Origin: an uncultured Chlorobiaceae bacterium
GTDB taxonomy: Bacteria > Bacteroidota > Chlorobiia > Chlorobiales > Chlorobiaceae
Length of the DNA: 64,000 bases
Assembly: GCA_903839405.1 (NCBI GenBank)
Contig: CAIMCD010000008.1
Coordinates: 62,001 to 126,000, forward strand
Direction of reading: 5' to 3'
The translations under genes and the position numbers were made by a program. Positions 62,198-64,000 of this stretch are shown piece after piece. A model generated the notes under the pieces. That model searched no databases. It was not told the DNA's origin and saw nothing but the letters and a program-made list of their open reading frames with translations. Within the stretch, counting starts at the first letter, position 1. Each line of letters opens with the position of its first letter.

Positions 62198-62596
62198 ATG
62201 ATCCAGAAGAGTGATGTCAAGGAACAAGCAAAAGATATCCTCGAGGAGACTCTTGACCGTGAAGCGGTTCTTGTTTTGGCGAGGATTTCGGAAGAGATGC
62301 AGTTGCTGTTTCAAGCTCATCCTGAACCAGCGCGCGATGATGTTGAGCGTATTGTGACCGGTTTTTTTCTTGAAACCGGTAAATCCGAACAGTTTATTGA
62401 GGACTGGATCAAGACCTCTGAAGAGTACAGCCGTGCCAGAGGGCTGGTGGAGCAGGATCAGCCGAAAGCCATGCTCTCGGATCTTGGCGTTTTCAGGTTC
62501 ATGAACTTTCTCAAAGAGAAGGGGTTGACCGACGAGCAGATTACCATTGTGCTGACCGGTGCGGTGCAGCAGGCGGCTTCCGGCGGCGGGGAGTAG
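62198..62596 (+). CDS. Hypothetical helical protein
   Basis: 132 residues, acidic, almost all helix by pattern (VKEQAKDILEETLDREAVLVLARISEEMQLLF; SDLGVFRFMNFLKEKGLTDEQITIVLTGAVQQAA). No signal peptide, membrane segment or catalytic motif. It starts 105 bases upstream of and divergent to the EEP gene and precedes purC by 75 bases. It is probably real given codon use and length, but I do not recognise the family. Confidence 0.65.
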   Translation: MIQKSDVKEQAKDILEETLDREAVLVLARISEEMQLLFQAHPEPARDDVERIVTGFFLETGKSEQFIEDWIKTSEEYSRARGLVEQDQPKAMLSDLGVFRFMNFLKEKGLTDEQITIVLTGAVQQAASGGGE

Positions 62597-62671
62597 GAAA
62601 ACGGAAAATTATTTGCTAAATCACGGCTCTTTGTTTCCAGAGAGAGCTGCTTAAATATAAAACTGTTGATA

Positions 62672-63379
62672 ATGAAAAAGACGACACTGCTTTATGAAGG
62701 CAAGGCCAAAAAGGTTTATCTGACGGAAGACGAGGGGCTGGTGATTCAAGAGTTCAAGGATGATGCGACGGCCTTCAACAACAAGAAAAAAGGGAGCATT
62801 GCCGAGAAGGGTGTGGTCAATAACGCGATTTCCTGCAAGCTCTTTACGCTTCTTGAAGAGCACGGTATCCCGACTCATCTGGTTGAAAAGCTTTCGGATC
62901 GCGATATGCTTTGCCGTTATCTGGAGATCATCAAGGTTGAGGTTGTGGTGCGTAATATTGCGGCCGGTTCACTGGTCAAGCGGTACGGCTTTTCGGAAGG
63001 CACCGTGCTGACGGAGCCGATTGTTGAGTTCTATCTGAAAGATGATGACCTTGACGATCCGCTGATGAACGACGCTCATGCCGTGGCGCTTGGTGTTGCC
63101 ACCCGTGAAGAGCTTGCCGTGCTCAAAAGTCGCGCTGAAGCCATTAATCTAGTGCTCAAAGCCTTTTTCGCCGAAAGAAAACTGAAACTTGTTGATTTCA
63201 AGCTTGAGTTTGGCCGCAATAACGGTACCATTCTGCTTGGCGATGAAATCAGCCCCGATACCTGCCGCTTCTGGGATCTGGATACCAATGAGAAGCTGGA
63301 CAAGGATCGTTTTCGCTTTGATTTGGGTGGTGTAGAGGATGCCTACAGTGAGGTGCAGCGCAGGGTGCTTGGAGCTTAA
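62672..63379 (+). CDS. purC: SAICAR synthetase (purine biosynthesis)
   Basis: 235 residues from ATG 62672 (a TTG six bases earlier is also in frame). Motifs: LLYEGKAKKVYLT (ATP loop), FKDDATAFNNKKKGSIAEKG, VVRNIAAGSLVKRYG, LVDFKLEFGRN and GDEISPDTCRFWD. It joins aspartate to CAIR using ATP in step 8 of IMP synthesis. Length is typical of the single-domain bacterial enzyme. A DedA gene follows after 35 bases and may be co-transcribed. Confidence 0.97.
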   Translation: MKKTTLLYEGKAKKVYLTEDEGLVIQEFKDDATAFNNKKKGSIAEKGVVNNAISCKLFTLLEEHGIPTHLVEKLSDRDMLCRYLEIIKVEVVVRNIAAGSLVKRYGFSEGTVLTEPIVEFYLKDDDLDDPLMNDAHAVALGVATREELAVLKSRAEAINLVLKAFFAERKLKLVDFKLEFGRNNGTILLGDEISPDTCRFWDLDTNEKLDKDRFRFDLGGVEDAYSEVQRRVLGA

Positions 63380-63414
63380 GGTGAAGTCAACAGGGTTAGA
63401 TAGCGGGGGGTTGC

Positions 63415-64000
63415 ATGCTTGAATCTGCCATTGCTTATTTGCAGCATGCCGATCCTGTTGCTGTCTATCTCTTTCTCTTTCTGATTGCTTTTTTTGAAAA
63501 TGTGGTGCCGCCGATTCCCGGAGATGTGCCTGTTGCTTTTATTGGCTACTTGATCTGTAAAAGCAAGATAACGTTTCTGGGAGCGCTTTTGTGGTCTTCA
63601 CTGGGCTCGACTGCCGGTTTCATGCTGGTCTATCTGCTCAGCAAGTATCTCGGCATGAAATTGTATGATGCGGGAGGAAGCGCCACGCAGCACTGGCTTT
63701 CGAAAAGCGTTCACCGTTTTTTTCCGCCTTCCGATATGGAGCTGCTTCGCCATAAATTTGCCACCCACGGCTACCTTGCGGTTCTGGTGAACCGTTTTCT
63801 TTTTGGTTCCAGGGCGGTGATTTCGGTTATGGCCGGGCTGATGCATCTTAAAACTCCCTATGTTTTTCTTGCAGCCCTCGTCAGTGCTACAGCCTGGAAT
63901 GTGCTCCTGCTTTACGGAGGATTTTTACTTGGCAGTAACTGGCAGCACATTGGTGCTTATGCCGCTCTCTACACCATTCCGGTATCGGTTGTGTTTCTGC
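63415..64000 (+). CDS. DedA/SNARE-associated family membrane protein (partial, cut by window end)
   Basis: The frame is open from ATG 63415 to the window edge (195 codons). The re-entrant segment FENVVPPIPGDVPVAFIGYL has the conserved Glu and Pro-x-Pro pattern. NRFLFGSRAVISVMAGLMHL corresponds to the DedA F/Y-x-R-x3-R/G-x2-AG signature. Membrane helices are seen at about 15-30, 62-80 and 150-175. DedA proteins support lipid carrier recycling (undecaprenyl phosphate or phosphatidylethanolamine flipping) and envelope energetics. The C-terminus is missing here. Confidence 0.9.
   Translation, partial: MLESAIAYLQHADPVAVYLFLFLIAFFENVVPPIPGDVPVAFIGYLICKSKITFLGALLWSSLGSTAGFMLVYLLSKYLGMKLYDAGGSATQHWLSKSVHRFFPPSDMELLRHKFATHGYLAVLVNRFLFGSRAVISVMAGLMHLKTPYVFLAALVSATAWNVLLLYGGFLLGSNWQHIGAYAALYTIPVSVVFL

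Noticed and set aside
62198..62596. Small helical protein as a DGR accessory protein (Avd)
   Set aside because: Size is similar, but it is acidic, lies beside purC, and has no reverse transcriptase or template nearby; Avd proteins are basic.
62666..62671. TTG at 62666 as the purC start
   Set aside because: ATG 62672 is six bases later and gives the conserved start MKKTTLLYEGKAKKVY.

Overview
The window reads as chromosome of a green sulfur bacterium (Chlorobi, Chlorobium/Pelodictyon type). This rests on remembered gene content, not on a search: a fumarase beside a biotin-dependent pyruvate/oxaloacetate carboxyltransferase (reductive TCA theme), both membrane and soluble pyrophosphatases, long PAS-rich kinases, and many genes with weak or absent Shine-Dalgarno sites. 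Housekeeping genes (prfC, ppa, fumC, htpG, dnaE, trxA, trxB, purC) alternate with accessory genes. I see no rRNA, tRNA or CRISPR array.

Layout. 1-5.4 kb: the tail of a proton-pumping pyrophosphatase, a secreted pyroglutamyl peptidase with a secreted NlpC/P60-like protein, a broken TIR-FGE gene with a hypervariable-looking C-terminus, a Cdd1/DUF1848 pair and bacterioferritin. 5.6-10.4 kb: a seven-PAS hybrid histidine kinase, an IS3-type transposase remnant and a TPR protein. 10.6-24.8 kb: a heavy-metal island. A CadC-like ArsR repressor and its permease come first, then a toxin-antitoxin pair, then on the minus strand a sensor kinase, a sigma-54 activator, cusCBA, a cupredoxin, a DUF305 protein and a Cu(I) P-type ATPase. 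25-28.7 kb: an accessory strip of DUF302, DUF6498-like, DUF2971/DUF2442/DUF4160, a dead antitoxin and a PIN toxin pair. 28.8-46.3 kb: mainly metabolism and transport, including a polar amino acid ABC transporter whose binding protein looks circularly permuted. 46.5-49.7 kb: an N-terminally truncated NACHT-type NTPase fused to a second hypervariable-looking FGE domain, facing a zinc-ribbon LRR protein. 49.9-64 kb: GH65 phosphorylase, dnaE, thioredoxin system, Nudix, DUF535, an Nramp relative, a secreted EEP phosphatase, purC and DedA.

The strongest unusual signals are three. First, two unlinked genes (2164-3432 and 46487-48409) join an immune-type module (TIR, or a NACHT remnant) to an FGE/C-type-lectin domain whose last 40 codons have the AAY-derived pattern expected of diversity-generating retroelement (DGR) target regions. 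Neither reverse transcriptase nor template repeat is in the window, so any retroelement would act from elsewhere. Both genes look damaged at the effector/NTPase end while the variable end is intact. Second, four copies of a GTGGAGARTA half-site in two inverted pairs with almost equal spacing lie upstream of two sigma-54-like promoters. This links the NtrC-type regulator to both the cusCBA and the cupredoxin-DUF305-copA operons. Third, there is the permuted solute-binding protein, next to a permease with a lipobox-like start and an ATPase carrying an extra C-terminal domain.
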